Source: Metaclostridioides mangenotii
GTDB taxonomy: Bacteria; Bacillota; Clostridia; Peptostreptococcales; Peptostreptococcaceae
Assembly: GCF_017873185.1 (NCBI RefSeq)
Contig: NZ_JAGGJX010000001.1
Coordinates: forward strand, 496,001 to 560,000
Direction of reading: 5' to 3'
Length of the DNA: 64,000 bases
In this document: in pieces, positions 43,690 through 53,335 of the stretch
How positions within the stretch are numbered: the stretch's first letter is position 1
How the letters are laid out: the number at the start of each line of letters is the position of its first letter
Notes under the pieces: model-generated
Told to the model about the DNA's origin: nothing
What the model saw: the letters and a program-made list of their open reading frames with translations, nothing else
Databases searched by the model: none
Translations under genes and position numbers: made by a program

Positions 43690-44265
43690 TTACATTTTCT
43701 TCTCGATCATTAAAAGTTGTGGAGGATCATTTACCTGATTTAAAAATGCACATTCTAATACATTAAACTCATCTTGTGAAAGATTTTTTGCAAATTCATA
43801 TACTGCATTTCTCTCATTTAATCCACCCTCATGTCCAGTGTAAATTGCTATGCTAACTACACCATTTGGTTTTAACAATTTTAGACTGCCCTCTATCGCT
43901 TTTATCGTAGTCTCTGGCTTAGTTATTATATCATGATTTGCCCTAGGTAAGTACCCTAAATTAAATAAAACACAAGATACTTCTTCAAAAACATAGTTTA
44001 AAATATTTTCATGACCATCGTGGATCAATTTAACATTGCTGTCTAAATTTGATTTTTCTAGTAATTTTCTAGTGGATTCCAATGCACTTTCCTGAATATC
44101 AAATGAATACACAAAACCATTTTTACCTACAACTCCTGCTAAGTGCTTAGTGTCGTAGCCATTTCCCATTGTTGCATCAACTACGATATCTCCACTTTTT
44201 ACAATCTTCTCTAAGTAAATTTTGTTTATATCCGTTATTTTAGTTAAATATTTAGCTCTTTTCAT
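43690..44265 (-). CDS. mnmM: tRNA 5-methylaminomethyl-2-thiouridine methyltransferase (MnmM/YtqB type)
   Basis: A 191-residue class I methyltransferase. Motif I is VVDATMGNGYDTKHLAG, followed by VYSFDIQESALESTR, FNLGYLPRANHDIITKPETT and SIAIYTGHEGGLNE, all closely like B. subtilis YtqB, now MnmM, which methylates nm5s2U34 in tRNA. GAGGAG precedes the ATG. It is upstream of the RpiR gene and downstream of the pseudouridine synthase, both on the same strand, so RNA modification genes are adjacent. Symbol given on the strength of these family segments. Confidence 0.85.
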   Translation of the reverse strand: MKRAKYLTKITDINKIYLEKIVKSGDIVVDATMGNGYDTKHLAGVVGKNGFVYSFDIQESALESTRKLLEKSNLDSNVKLIHDGHENILNYVFEEVSCVLFNLGYLPRANHDIITKPETTIKAIEGSLKLLKPNGVVSIAIYTGHEGGLNERNAVYEFAKNLSQDEFNVLECAFLNQVNDPPQLLMIEKKM

Positions 44266-44355
44266 TTATTACTCCTCAATTTATAGCAGTCCTAATTTAA
44301 TTCTACTTCTAAATTAAATATCATTATAAAATGTAATTATTCAGCGTTATTTACA

Positions 44356-45072
44356 CTATCTTATATTCTTTAAATAACTTACTTCTTCCGAATTTAAATG
44401 CCTATACTCGCCTACTTTAAGATTTTTTAGTCCTATTTTTCCCATATTGACTCTTTTAAGATTAAGTACAGGGTGGTTTATGGCTCTACACATTTTTCTA
44501 ACTTGTCTGTTCCTGCCCTCATGTATTCTTATCTCACATTCAGAGTAGCCTTTGTCTCTAAATGTCTTTAGTATTTTTATTTTAGCTGGCGCGGTCTTGT
44601 AGTCTTCTATCTCAAGCCCTGTTTCAAATCTCTTTATTTCAATGTCGTTTGGTATTCCTTTCAACTTTGCATTATACACTTTATCTACATTGTGCTTTGG
44701 GTGAGTCAACTTATAAGTGAGATCACCATCGTTTGTGAGTATCAAAAGTCCGCTAGTTTCATAGTCCAACCTTCCAACTGGGTAAAGTCGCTCATCTATA
44801 TCTTTAACCAAATCTAAGACACTAGGTCTGTCAAATTGATCTTTAACTGTAGTTATGTAACCTTCTGGTTTGTAAAGTACAATATATACATTATTGTTGC
44901 TAAGAGATATTGTATTTCCATCGACATCTACTTTATCATTCTCTTCGTCAACTTTATACGACAATTCATAAATTACTTCTCCATTAATCTTTACTCTTCC
45001 TGCAGTTATAAGTTCTTCTGCTTTTCTTCTAGATGCAATTCCGCAACTTGCAATATATTTATTAATTCTCAT
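44356..45072 (-). CDS. RsuA/RluB/RluF family pseudouridine synthase
   Basis: A 238-residue enzyme with an N-terminal S4 RNA-binding domain (1-48: RINKYIASCGIASRRKAEEL and GRVKINGE) and a catalytic domain with the active-site Asp in PVGRLDYETSGLLILTNDGD. The C-terminal GRNRQVRKMC is typical of RluB, which modifies 23S rRNA near position 2605; RsuA (16S) or RluE/F are alternatives that cannot be ruled out by sequence alone. Last segment ends YLKNIR. It precedes mnmM on the same strand. Confidence 0.92.
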   Translation of the reverse strand: MRINKYIASCGIASRRKAEELITAGRVKINGEVIYELSYKVDEENDKVDVDGNTISLSNNNVYIVLYKPEGYITTVKDQFDRPSVLDLVKDIDERLYPVGRLDYETSGLLILTNDGDLTYKLTHPKHNVDKVYNAKLKGIPNDIEIKRFETGLEIEDYKTAPAKIKILKTFRDKGYSECEIRIHEGRNRQVRKMCRAINHPVLNLKRVNMGKIGLKNLKVGEYRHLNSEEVSYLKNIR

Positions 45073-45256
45073 ATTTCCACCTTCTATTTCTAATTGAATT
45101 TATATTATTCAATCGATATTAATTATATTTTACTATATCCCAACATAAAAATAAATTTAATATCTATTAAATTTTAATTATATGTAATTTATTCAAGATT
45201 TATAGCAATACTATATATATCATTGCTACAAATTTAAATAAATTATGGGAGGTAAC

Positions 45257-46336
45257 ATGTTTACAAAAGAAAATATTAAAAACTATGTAATAGTTATCTC
45301 AATATCTATTTTGATATTCAAAATCATCGACAACCCAAGGATTTTTATATCTGGGATTGGAAGTATAGCTAGATTTTTCAGTCCATTTTTAATAGGTATA
45401 CTGCTTGCTTTGCTTATAGATCCACTTGTAATGTTTTTTGAGAATAGATTTAAAACACATAGGTTAGTCAATATATTATTCTCATATATAATTATAACAA
45501 TACTAATTTTTATAATTTTTAAATTACTTATCCCAGCTACTATAAACACTTTAAATAGTATTATGAAGGAAATCCCTAACTACATTGAGTTTTTAAATAC
45601 CGCCTTGGAGAAAAGAATATCCAAACAAGAATTTTTTGAGGCAACTCTACCTCACCTTCAACAAAACTTAAATGAATTACTGAGTAAAGGTGTAAATACA
45701 CTTACAAATATATCTACAAATTTAATAGTTTATATTTTTAGTATAACATCTATTATATTTAATATAATTATGGGAGTTATTTTGTCGATATATATGTTAT
45801 TTGATAAAGAGAAAATTGCCAGAGGATTTAAAAGACTTTTGTACGCCTCTCTGAAAAAAGGTCGTACAGATAAGACTATTGAGTTCTTTAAAATGTCACA
45901 TGAAATTTTCTACCACTATTTAGTTGGAACGATTATAGAATCACTAATCGTTGGGGCAATAGTCTTTTTAGGATTTCAATTTGTATTTAAAATAGAAAAT
46001 GCTTTTTTCTTTAGTTTTATTATATTTATAACCAATATGATACCATACTTCGGACCCTTTATTGGAGCGTTTTTACCGATAAGTATGACTCTAATTTACA
46101 GTCCTGTAAAGGCATTTTGGATTGCCGTATTTATATTAGTAGTTCAACAATTAGACGGAAATTTTATCGGCCCAAAGGTTGTAGGTGACAAGGTAGGTTT
46201 AAATCCTCTTTGGATTATAAGTGCAGTTCTTATTGGAGGAGAGTTATTTGGTCTGGTTGGACTATTTATATCTATTCCGATTGCTGCCATAATTAATCTA
46301 CAGATAAGTGACTACATTAAAAAGAGATTGCAATAA
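45257..46336 (+). CDS. AI-2E family (PerM/YtvI-like) transporter
   Basis: A 359-residue membrane protein of the AI-2 exporter superfamily, with seven to eight hydrophobic helices: two pairs at about 8-75, one near 150-180, and a C-terminal set including FITNMIPYFGPFIGAFLPIS, the family signature, followed by VVQQLDGNFIGPKVVGDKVG and LNPLWIISAVLIGGELFGL. Some members export autoinducer-2, others act as Na+/H+ antiporters or in envelope functions, so substrate is not assigned. The start is the ATG at 45257 behind GGGAGG; an ATG at 45245 lies upstream of that site. Confidence 0.9.
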   Translation: MFTKENIKNYVIVISISILIFKIIDNPRIFISGIGSIARFFSPFLIGILLALLIDPLVMFFENRFKTHRLVNILFSYIIITILIFIIFKLLIPATINTLNSIMKEIPNYIEFLNTALEKRISKQEFFEATLPHLQQNLNELLSKGVNTLTNISTNLIVYIFSITSIIFNIIMGVILSIYMLFDKEKIARGFKRLLYASLKKGRTDKTIEFFKMSHEIFYHYLVGTIIESLIVGAIVFLGFQFVFKIENAFFFSFIIFITNMIPYFGPFIGAFLPISMTLIYSPVKAFWIAVFILVVQQLDGNFIGPKVVGDKVGLNPLWIISAVLIGGELFGLVGLFISIPIAAIINLQISDYIKKRLQ

Positions 46337-46386
46337 TAGTTTAAACAGCCGATTTTAATTCAGTTGTTCAATCTTAATTCATGTTA

Positions 46387-46427
46387 TAAAAAACCTGCTT
46401 GGTCTACCTAAGACCAAGCAGGTTTTA
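46387..46427. terminator. Bidirectional terminator between convergent genes
   Basis: AAAACCTGCTTGGTCT and AGACCAAGCAGGTTTT form a 16-base perfect stem with a short loop, with T-runs both ways. It separates the AI-2E family gene from the lipoprotein gene. Confidence 0.92.
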
Positions 46428-46448
46428 ATTTATTATTTAAATTTAATT

Positions 46449-47138
46449 CTATTGAGCTGTTTGAGGTGCGGCCCCATTTGACCCTCCTTCAGTATTAGTA
46501 GAGCCTGATCCTGATGTTCCTCCCGATTCATTTGACCCTCCTGAGCTCCCTGATTCAGGATTTCCACCCGATCCTGATGTTCCTCCTGAGTTTTCATTTG
46601 ATTCTCCGGAATCTCCAGAGCTATGATTGCTGTTTGAATTATTGTAACTATTTTTATATTTATCTTTTTTTACTTTTCTACCGTATTGCGAATTTGTCGC
46701 ATCTTGCTCAACCCTGCTTAAGTCGCCCTTAGCACTGTTTTTAGCACTCTCTTTTCTACTTTCTTTATTTTTATTTTCTTCTTCTAACTCATCCTTAAAC
46801 TGCTTCTTAAGCTTAATAGCTTTACTTTTTACTGTAGAAGAACCATTTTTTATTTTAGATATAAATTCAAGTTGTTCTATCGCACTTCGATAATCATCTT
46901 CTTCTTTAAAATTAAGAGCTTTAGACATCCTCATAGCTTGCAGATACATCGCTTTAGCATTTTGATTTGTATCGTCTTCATCAAGAACAGTCGAGAAACT
47001 CTTCATAGCTTCTTTATATTTGCTGTCTTCTAATTCTTGTGTGCCTTTTTCATAGTAGTCTACATCTTTATTGTTAAATGAGCATCCCACAAAAAGCAGA
47101 GATACTAATGTAATCATCAATATAATCTTTGTCCTCAT
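46449..47138 (-). CDS. Lipoprotein with TPR-like core and Gly/Ser-rich tail
   Basis: A 229-residue protein with a lipoprotein signal peptide: basic start, hydrophobic core, lipobox LFVGC with the lipid-bearing Cys19. Residues 28-110 contain helical pairs of TPR type (KGTQELEDSKYKEAMKSFST, and a second unit ending EQLEFISKIKNG), followed by a charged linker (110-165) and a low-complexity tail of Gly, Ser, Asn and Glu repeats (about 170-225). The tail is encoded by repeats of TCCTGATGTTCC type in DNA, which may expand or contract. Role unknown, likely outside the membrane. Confidence 0.8.
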   Translation of the reverse strand: MRTKIILMITLVSLLFVGCSFNNKDVDYYEKGTQELEDSKYKEAMKSFSTVLDEDDTNQNAKAMYLQAMRMSKALNFKEEDDYRSAIEQLEFISKIKNGSSTVKSKAIKLKKQFKDELEEENKNKESRKESAKNSAKGDLSRVEQDATNSQYGRKVKKDKYKNSYNNSNSNHSSGDSGESNENSGGTSGSGGNPESGSSGGSNESGGTSGSGSTNTEGGSNGAAPQTAQ

Positions 47139-47305
47139 CTAAACCCCCCTCACTATATAGTATAAATTCTATCACAATTGGATTTATTTTGAAATAGTGA
47201 AAAGTAAGTTAAATTATCAAATCATGTAATACAATTACATTTTTTGTTATTAAATGTCTCTTATACTTAATAAAACATAGAATATTGTAAAATATATTTT
47301 AAATG

Positions 47306-48601
47306 TTATCTAACTTCTAAAGACAGTAATTCTTCATAACTTTCTCTTTTACATATCAATCTATCATTTCCTTCTAATACTGTAACTACTGCTGATCTAG
47401 GTATTTTATTGTAATTTGACGCCATAGAATAACCATAAGCACCAGTCGAAGTAGTTATTAATATATCTCCACTCTCTATATCCATTATGTCAGTATCCGC
47501 TATCAATATGTCTCCACTCTCACAACATTTTCCCGCTATAGTAACTTTATTTACAGTTTCGTTATTTACTTTGTTTACAATGCTACATTCATACCCTGCA
47601 TGGTATAAAGAAGGTCTAACATTATCAGTCATTCCTCCATCTACACTTACATACACTCTAACGTCCTTTATATCTTTTATTGATCCCACAGTATAAAGTG
47701 TGCTTCCTGCATTTGCTACAATAGATCTCCCTGGCTCAACTACCAACACTGGAACATCTATACTCAAGTTTTTACATGTTTCTTCGGCTCTATTTACTAT
47801 AGCTTTACAGAAGTCTTTTATTTCTATAGGAGAATCTTCCTTTGTATAGTAAACTCCCATTCCTCCGCCTAGATCTACTTCTGTAAGAGATAGAGAGTAC
47901 TTTTCCTTTACTTCTTTTACTAAATTCATCATTATATCTACCGTATCTAGATAAGGCTCTATTTCAAATATTTGTGAACCTATATGAGCGTGAAGTCCAA
48001 CTAATTTTATTTTTCCGTAGTTTTGAAGTCTTTCTATAGCTCTACCTAGATCACCATTTGTAAGAGCGAATCCGAATTTTGAATCTATTTGCCCAGTTTT
48101 TATATACTCATGAGTATGAGCTTCTATCCCTGGAGTGATTCTAAAATATATCTCTTGTTCTCTGTTTTTCTCTTCACAAATCTGTTCAATCAAGTCTAGT
48201 TCATAGAAGTTATCTACAACAAATCTTCCAACGCCAAATTCTATCCCCATGCTTATTTCTTCTTTTGTCTTGTTGTTTCCGTGAAAGAACACCTTGTCCA
48301 TAGGAAAACCTGCCTTGTAAGCAGTATAAAGTTCTCCTCCTGATACAACATCAAGGTTCATTCCCTCTTCATCTATGATCTTACACATATTTGTAGGTAA
48401 GAATGCCTTTCCTGCATAAGCTACTTTATTTTTACCTTCTTTAACATTTAAATTATCTATATATTCTCTACAGTTTTGTCTTATAAGTTTTTCATCTATT
48501 ACATATAGTGGAGTTGAATATTTTTTTGCAAGCTCTGTACAAGGTACCCCTCCTATACTAAGTTCATTTTCTATTATCTGCATGCTCCCATGTAGTCTCA
48601 T
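47306..48601 (-). CDS. lysA: Diaminopimelate decarboxylase
   Basis: A 431-residue fold-type III PLP enzyme that makes lysine from meso-diaminopimelate. The PLP lysine is Lys65 in VAYAGKAFLP; HIGSQIFE, DLGGGMGVYY, EPGRSIVANAG and the C-terminal GKCCESGDIL (catalytic Cys of the partner subunit) are present. It follows lysC by 13 bases, so the two form a lysine-riboswitch-controlled operon. dapA-dapF are not in the window. Confidence 0.96.
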   Translation of the reverse strand: MRLHGSMQIIENELSIGGVPCTELAKKYSTPLYVIDEKLIRQNCREYIDNLNVKEGKNKVAYAGKAFLPTNMCKIIDEEGMNLDVVSGGELYTAYKAGFPMDKVFFHGNNKTKEEISMGIEFGVGRFVVDNFYELDLIEQICEEKNREQEIYFRITPGIEAHTHEYIKTGQIDSKFGFALTNGDLGRAIERLQNYGKIKLVGLHAHIGSQIFEIEPYLDTVDIMMNLVKEVKEKYSLSLTEVDLGGGMGVYYTKEDSPIEIKDFCKAIVNRAEETCKNLSIDVPVLVVEPGRSIVANAGSTLYTVGSIKDIKDVRVYVSVDGGMTDNVRPSLYHAGYECSIVNKVNNETVNKVTIAGKCCESGDILIADTDIMDIESGDILITTSTGAYGYSMASNYNKIPRSAVVTVLEGNDRLICKRESYEELLSLEVR

Positions 48602-48614
48602 AACTACCTCCTAA

Positions 48615-49808
48615 TTATAAATTAAATTCGCCCGCGACTTTGTTTATTGCCACCATTTTTTTCTTAGAATCAATGGCACATGTAATACGTATATCAGATG
48701 TAGTTATAAGTTTTGCTACAATATTATTTTCTTTAAAAATCTTGAATACTTTAGACGCAACTCCAGAAGTATCCTTCATTCCAAGACCTACTAATGAAAA
48801 TTTAGTTATATTATTATCTACAAGCATATTATCTCCGTCTGAATAAGCCTGTACCATTTCTTTACATAAATTAACTTCTTCTTTCGGAATTGTAAATGAT
48901 ACATTTATACGCCCTTCTATTGGTGCTGTTTGACTTATCATATCTACACTTATACCTTTATTTGCTATATCTTCAAACAAGCCTGCAACATCCTCTAATT
49001 TAAAATCTTTTATTGTAATAGCGCTATCATCATCGCTTGCTGCAATCCCTGTAATTACTTTGCTTTCTAAATTCATTTGACCTTTCCCCCTTATGTATGT
49101 ACCTTTTTCTTTACCACATGTACGTCCAACATAAATTTCAACGTCGTATTTTTGAGCTAATTCAATGCTTCTAGAGTGCATGACTTGAGCTCCAAGACTG
49201 GCTAATTCCAACATTTCTTCATATTCTATCTCATTGAGTTTTTTAGCTTTATCGTATTTTCTAGGATCTACTGAAAATATTCCATCAACATCTGTATATA
49301 TTTCACACTTTCCATTTAATTTTACAGCTAAAGCAACTGCTGATGTATCAGATCCACCTCTTCCTAAAGTTGTAACATCACCTTCACTATTTATACCTTG
49401 GAATCCCGTAACAATAACTACATTATTATCTTGAAGTTTACTTTCAATTTTTTCTACATTTATATCATTTATAAGTGATTTACCGTGTAATCCACTTGTC
49501 TGAATATCCAGTTGGTAAGCATTATAGCTAACTGCCTTATGCCCTAGCTCATTTAAACTCATCGCTAAGAGGGATGCAGATATCATCTCTCCTGTTGACA
49601 TTAAAACATCAAGCTCTCTCTTATCTGGCTTATTGCTAAGCTCTTTTGCAAGCTTTATATATTCATCAGTAGTTTTTCCCATTGCAGATACAACGACTAC
49701 TATTTTAGTATCTTCATCTTTTCTAGTTATTATATTCTCAGCAATAGATCTTATTTTTTCAGTACTAGCAACTGAGCTTCCTCCGTATTTTTGAACAATT
49801 ATCCCCAT
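48615..49808 (-). CDS. lysC: Aspartate kinase
   Basis: A 397-residue enzyme that phosphorylates aspartate at the entry to lysine, threonine and methionine synthesis. The N-terminal VQKYGGSSVAS, the KxxSTGE region (MSTGEMISASLLAM), FQGINSEGDVTTLGRGGSD, and two C-terminal ACT domains (about 265-395) are present. The lysine riboswitch upstream and the adjacent lysA indicate the lysine-sensitive isozyme. The alpha/beta dual-start form of Bacillus is not evident. Confidence 0.96.
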   Translation of the reverse strand: MGIIVQKYGGSSVASTEKIRSIAENIITRKDEDTKIVVVVSAMGKTTDEYIKLAKELSNKPDKRELDVLMSTGEMISASLLAMSLNELGHKAVSYNAYQLDIQTSGLHGKSLINDINVEKIESKLQDNNVVIVTGFQGINSEGDVTTLGRGGSDTSAVALAVKLNGKCEIYTDVDGIFSVDPRKYDKAKKLNEIEYEEMLELASLGAQVMHSRSIELAQKYDVEIYVGRTCGKEKGTYIRGKGQMNLESKVITGIAASDDDSAITIKDFKLEDVAGLFEDIANKGISVDMISQTAPIEGRINVSFTIPKEEVNLCKEMVQAYSDGDNMLVDNNITKFSLVGLGMKDTSGVASKVFKIFKENNIVAKLITTSDIRITCAIDSKKKMVAINKVAGEFNL

Positions 49809-49843
49809 AATAAAGCCTCTCCTTCAAATGATAAATATATAAT

Positions 49844-50065
49844 AAAAAACGCCCAAAGGTATACTTTGGACGTAATAATTTACATAAACCAAGTAACCTT
49901 GTAGCTCACCACTATGGAAAGTGACAGCCTCATACATATTATGTATAAGTCCAGAAGACATGTTTGCCAACAGATCAACTTCGGCTGTAGTTCCTTTCCT
50001 CAATCATCAACATCTGCCGACTACGAATGAGTACTTATAAATACAGCGCCTCTACCTCAGGTACA
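49844..50065 (-). promoter_or_regulatory. Lysine riboswitch (L-box) with terminator, controlling lysC-lysA
   Basis: On the minus strand the element starts with GAGGTAGAGGCGC, runs through GTCGGCAGATG, GGAAAGGAACTACAGCCGAAG and CTGTTGGC, and ends with GGTGAGCTACAAGG, the conserved L-box segments. The terminator CGTCCAAAG/CTTTGGGCG with a T-run lies at 49874-49844, before the lysC start at 49808. Lysine binding should stop transcription. Confidence 0.95.
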
Positions 50066-50168
50066 TTTTTATTAATTTGATATATTTAATTTAATCACAT
50101 AAGTTAAAATATTGCAACAAGTATTTTTTTCATCTACCAAAAATTATACGTTTTTTTTACTTAAATTT

Positions 50169-50795
50169 TTATAAATATTTAAACAATTTATTTAGATTTA
50201 AATCTACAAAATCTATATTCAAAAAATCTCTATATAAGTACTTTTCTGATAAATCGCATATTTTATTAGATGATATTATCAAAACTTTTGGAATTTCAAA
50301 AAACGGGATTGTAGATCTCTCAATTTGATTGTTTATATTTCTATATTTGTAAAGGTCTATATCTTCACACTCTACGTCGTCAATATATATATCGCATATA
50401 AGCTGCTTTAATTCTCCTGATCTGTCTGTATAAAGCACATAAATATCATACGTCTTATTGTCAACGCTTACATTTCTGTAAAATCTATTTATATTATAAC
50501 CAGCGCCTTTGAGTTTGATCAAAAGTTCTGTCCCCAAAAGCGCTTTGAACAAATCTTCTCCTTCATATATATTACCGCCATTTAAATAATAAACATAGGT
50601 ATCACTGAATATAGAATTATCTATATTGCAATAATATTTCTTAAGAGTATATTCATTACACATTCTCCTTAAAGTTTTTTTAAAATTTTTTCTAGGATAT
50701 GTTTTTTTATTGCCATAGATCTTTTTTATCTGAGTTTCAGTTACACAACGAACCCTGCTAATTAAAAGTAATATGTCTTTTTCTAAATTTGTCAT
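50169..50795 (-). CDS. Replic_Relax-like winged-helix protein (tentative)
   Basis: A 208-residue protein with an N-terminal winged-helix-like segment (about 3-60: DILLLISRVRCVTETQIKKI then KTLRRMCNEYTLKK) followed by a mixed alpha/beta domain (70-200). This resembles replication-relaxation (Replic_Relax) proteins coded on Firmicute mobile elements, but the similarity is partial, so the call is weak. No plasmid or conjugation genes are next to it; it stands alone between the lysine riboswitch and a large membrane protein. Could be a chromosomal regulator with unknown ligand. Confidence 0.5.
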   Translation of the reverse strand: MTNLEKDILLLISRVRCVTETQIKKIYGNKKTYPRKNFKKTLRRMCNEYTLKKYYCNIDNSIFSDTYVYYLNGGNIYEGEDLFKALLGTELLIKLKGAGYNINRFYRNVSVDNKTYDIYVLYTDRSGELKQLICDIYIDDVECEDIDLYKYRNINNQIERSTIPFFEIPKVLIISSNKICDLSEKYLYRDFLNIDFVDLNLNKLFKYL

Positions 50796-50914
50796 TGCTT
50801 TTAATCTCCTTGAAGTCTATAAAATTTCAAAGTTGTACTACTATTATATTAAATAGGGTCGATTTAATTTACTAATTTTGAGATAAGAAATATTGACATA
50901 ATGCGATAAAATAA

Positions 50915-50963
50915 TAAGGGTCTGACTCTCAAGCAAATTATAACGCTTTTGAGGCAGACCCTT
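50915..50963 (-). terminator. Terminator downstream of the 548-residue membrane protein gene
   Basis: AAGGGTCTG...CTCAA pairs with TTGAG...CAGACCCTT around a loop of about 18 bases, with a mismatch in the stem. It is located 37 bases past that gene's stop. Confidence 0.8.
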
Positions 50964-50999
50964 ATATAGATATTGCACTTTATATCAATCCTATATTTT

Positions 51000-52646
51000 T
51001 TATTCTTTTGGTTTAGCTACATCCCCTATACTCAAGTTGTCAAACTTAGTCATTTCGGTGATTCCATCCTCGGCCTTTTCGTAATTTATACTTACTTTAT
51101 CGCCTACTTGAGTAAGTGGTAATTTATTTGATATCTTAGAAGTCTCTTTAAATATAACATCAACTTTTGAATCTATAGTTATATAGTAAGATGTATTTCC
51201 ACCCTTAACATCTGGGCTTATTCTAGTAACTATCCCTTCAATTGTATTGTCCTTTATACCATCGGCATTGTTGTCTATTACAAGATCATTGCCCTTAGAC
51301 TCTAAAGCTTCTTTGTAATTTCTAAGAGCTTCATTTTTATTTTCTCCAATTCCAAGTACATTGTAGTCTTCAACTGATATAAATGCTACCCTTTTTACAA
51401 GGCCAGCTTTATCTTTTAGTGAGGATACATACGTTGGATTACCCAAAATATTATACATAATAGGGTAAGTCGCTTCGTAATTTTTTTCTTGAACATTACC
51501 TTCAGCTGATTTCATAGCTGCAAGTTCTGTTGCTCCTGGTTGTTTGTACAGTTTTGCTTCTTTAGTCCTTGAATCGATTAGCATAAATCCAATAGTAGAT
51601 TCATCTCCACCAGATGATGTTATACCCGTATACCAGTAAGATTTATTGTCATCTCCATAAACTAAAGATATACCTTCAGTTGGAACCAAAACTCCCTTTT
51701 CAGAAAACATTGAGTTTATAAAACCATTTACGTAAAGGCCCCAATCTGCTATCTGATTTGTTACAAATTCACTCGGTTGAATCCTGTCTACCCATTTTGG
51801 TGTATCCTCAACAGAATATCTTTTTATTTCTCCCGTTTCAGCATCAACTATAGCAGTTCCTACTGCGTTTGATCCACCGAAACCAATTTTATTCTTATAC
51901 AAACTTACTACCCAATACGGCATGCCATCATCGTCTATCTCTAATGTGAAGTCAGACATACCTACATTCATTATTCCATGTATATATAAATGTCTTTGAA
52001 GATCTTGGTGCAGATAAGCTTCTGGCTGGTAAACTATTTTTATATCTCTATTCCCAACTTTTTGTACAAGTTGTACATCTTGTGGATTGCTAGCTGAAAC
52101 TTTTACATATCCACTTGATCCGCTAAGCGAAGTAGCCCACTTTATAATATCTCTATGTACAAGTGGCGCTACCCAGTAAAGCTCCCCATCTACATTTTGA
52201 ACGTGAAACTTACCTAATTTCGAAACACTTCCTATAGCTGGTACCTCACCAAGTTTTTTATCACCTAGTTTTCTAGCCATCTCCTCGTCAACAAGGCGGA
52301 TGTCGTTTACACTTACTGGGCTAATATCGTTTGTGAATTCGCTTTCCTTCACTTCGCCAATTAAGTTTCTGTATGCCTTAGCATGAAGTATTGGCGTTGT
52401 AGTAATAAAAGGAATTACAAACATAATTACTGCCAATCCAATAGCTATAGTAAAGTTGTACTTAGCTGTCTTTGATGTAGTCTCACCTTTATCCAACATC
52501 ATGTCGAGGAAACCAGCAATTACAAAGAATATTACTCCTACAGATATTGTAGATGTAAAGTTAAAGCTGATAACAGGCAGCTTTACAAAAGCATATAACG
52601 CAACAACTAAAAATGCAACTCCATATGTTTTTAGATATCTTTTCAT
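51000..52646 (-). CDS. Membrane-anchored protein with large extracytoplasmic region
   Basis: A 548-residue protein with three hydrophobic segments in residues 8-90 (GVAFLVVALYAFVKL, ISVGVIFFVIAGFLDM, FTIAIGLAVIMFVIP), then about 450 residues expected outside. The outside part contains two related blocks with WVAPLVHRDIIKW and PYWVVSLYKNKIG/SYWYTGITSS-type motifs, where a strand with YW is followed by charged residues, and a C-terminal segment (about 440-545) rich in Asp and Lys that looks like an OB-like beta domain. I recognise no family name; similar proteins are common in clostridia as hypothetical proteins. No catalytic motif is evident. Confidence 0.75.
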   Translation of the reverse strand: MKRYLKTYGVAFLVVALYAFVKLPVISFNFTSTISVGVIFFVIAGFLDMMLDKGETTSKTAKYNFTIAIGLAVIMFVIPFITTTPILHAKAYRNLIGEVKESEFTNDISPVSVNDIRLVDEEMARKLGDKKLGEVPAIGSVSKLGKFHVQNVDGELYWVAPLVHRDIIKWATSLSGSSGYVKVSASNPQDVQLVQKVGNRDIKIVYQPEAYLHQDLQRHLYIHGIMNVGMSDFTLEIDDDGMPYWVVSLYKNKIGFGGSNAVGTAIVDAETGEIKRYSVEDTPKWVDRIQPSEFVTNQIADWGLYVNGFINSMFSEKGVLVPTEGISLVYGDDNKSYWYTGITSSGGDESTIGFMLIDSRTKEAKLYKQPGATELAAMKSAEGNVQEKNYEATYPIMYNILGNPTYVSSLKDKAGLVKRVAFISVEDYNVLGIGENKNEALRNYKEALESKGNDLVIDNNADGIKDNTIEGIVTRISPDVKGGNTSYYITIDSKVDVIFKETSKISNKLPLTQVGDKVSINYEKAEDGITEMTKFDNLSIGDVAKPKE

Positions 52647-52771
52647 TCAATACCCCTTTCCTGTTTATTGTATTGATTAATACTTATTATATCCATATTC
52701 TTACAAAAAACAAATAATAATTTGCAACTATAGCTACAAATTATTATTAATGATTAAAATTTAATTTTTGA

Positions 52772-53335
52772 TTAGTAATTAAGCATTTCTGGTATAGTGG
52801 ATTTAACTCTTCTATTGTAATGAGAAATTAAACCTTCGTATTCTAGATTAAGCCCCTCAAGATCGTAGTAATCATTTGGCTTAACATTATAAGATGGTTT
52901 ATCTAAGATGTCTATACCACTTCTATCTAACATAGTTGCAACAAAATTTGAGCATACGTACTTAAACGGACGTTGTCTGTTTACGTTTAAAGGTATACAT
53001 AAAAGTGCTCTTCTATCGTAATCAAATTTATCTCTATTTTTCTTTATTCTCTTTATATTTCTCCCTAGCTCTTCATACTGAAAGTCAGTTACCTCCAATG
53101 AATAAACTCTACATACAGTTCCTTTTTTTATAGCGTACAGCCCTTCATCTATATTCTCTTCAACAAATCCTGCAAAAATCGGGTTTGTTGGAATTAGCCT
53201 ACCAAATGAGTACATTGGATTCAAATCTTCACTAATAGCAAGTGATACATGTGAATACTGCTTGCCACTAAAATTTCTTATAATATATGATAATACCGTA
53301 CCAGTATATGTCGTAACAATATAAATTTTCTTCAT
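52772..53335 (-). CDS. Permuted papain-like hydrolase (YiiX/NlpC type, tentative)
   Basis: A 187-residue protein with the pattern of circularly permuted NlpC/P60-like enzymes: His29 in KQYSHVSLA near the N-terminus and Cys128 in KYVCSNFVATML, followed by DILDKPSYNVKPNDYYD. In this group the His precedes the Cys in sequence. Family members cleave amides or peptides, and some act on lipids or peptidoglycan. No signal peptide, so it is probably cytoplasmic. It lies alone between a large membrane protein and a YpmS-like protein on the same strand. Confidence 0.72.
   Translation of the reverse strand: MKKIYIVTTYTGTVLSYIIRNFSGKQYSHVSLAISEDLNPMYSFGRLIPTNPIFAGFVEENIDEGLYAIKKGTVCRVYSLEVTDFQYEELGRNIKRIKKNRDKFDYDRRALLCIPLNVNRQRPFKYVCSNFVATMLDRSGIDILDKPSYNVKPNDYYDLEGLNLEYEGLISHYNRRVKSTIPEMLNY

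Noticed and set aside
46500..46640. CRISPR-like array of short repeats
   Set aside because: The repeats are coding repeats for the Gly/Ser-rich lipoprotein tail, in frame, with no spacers of constant length.
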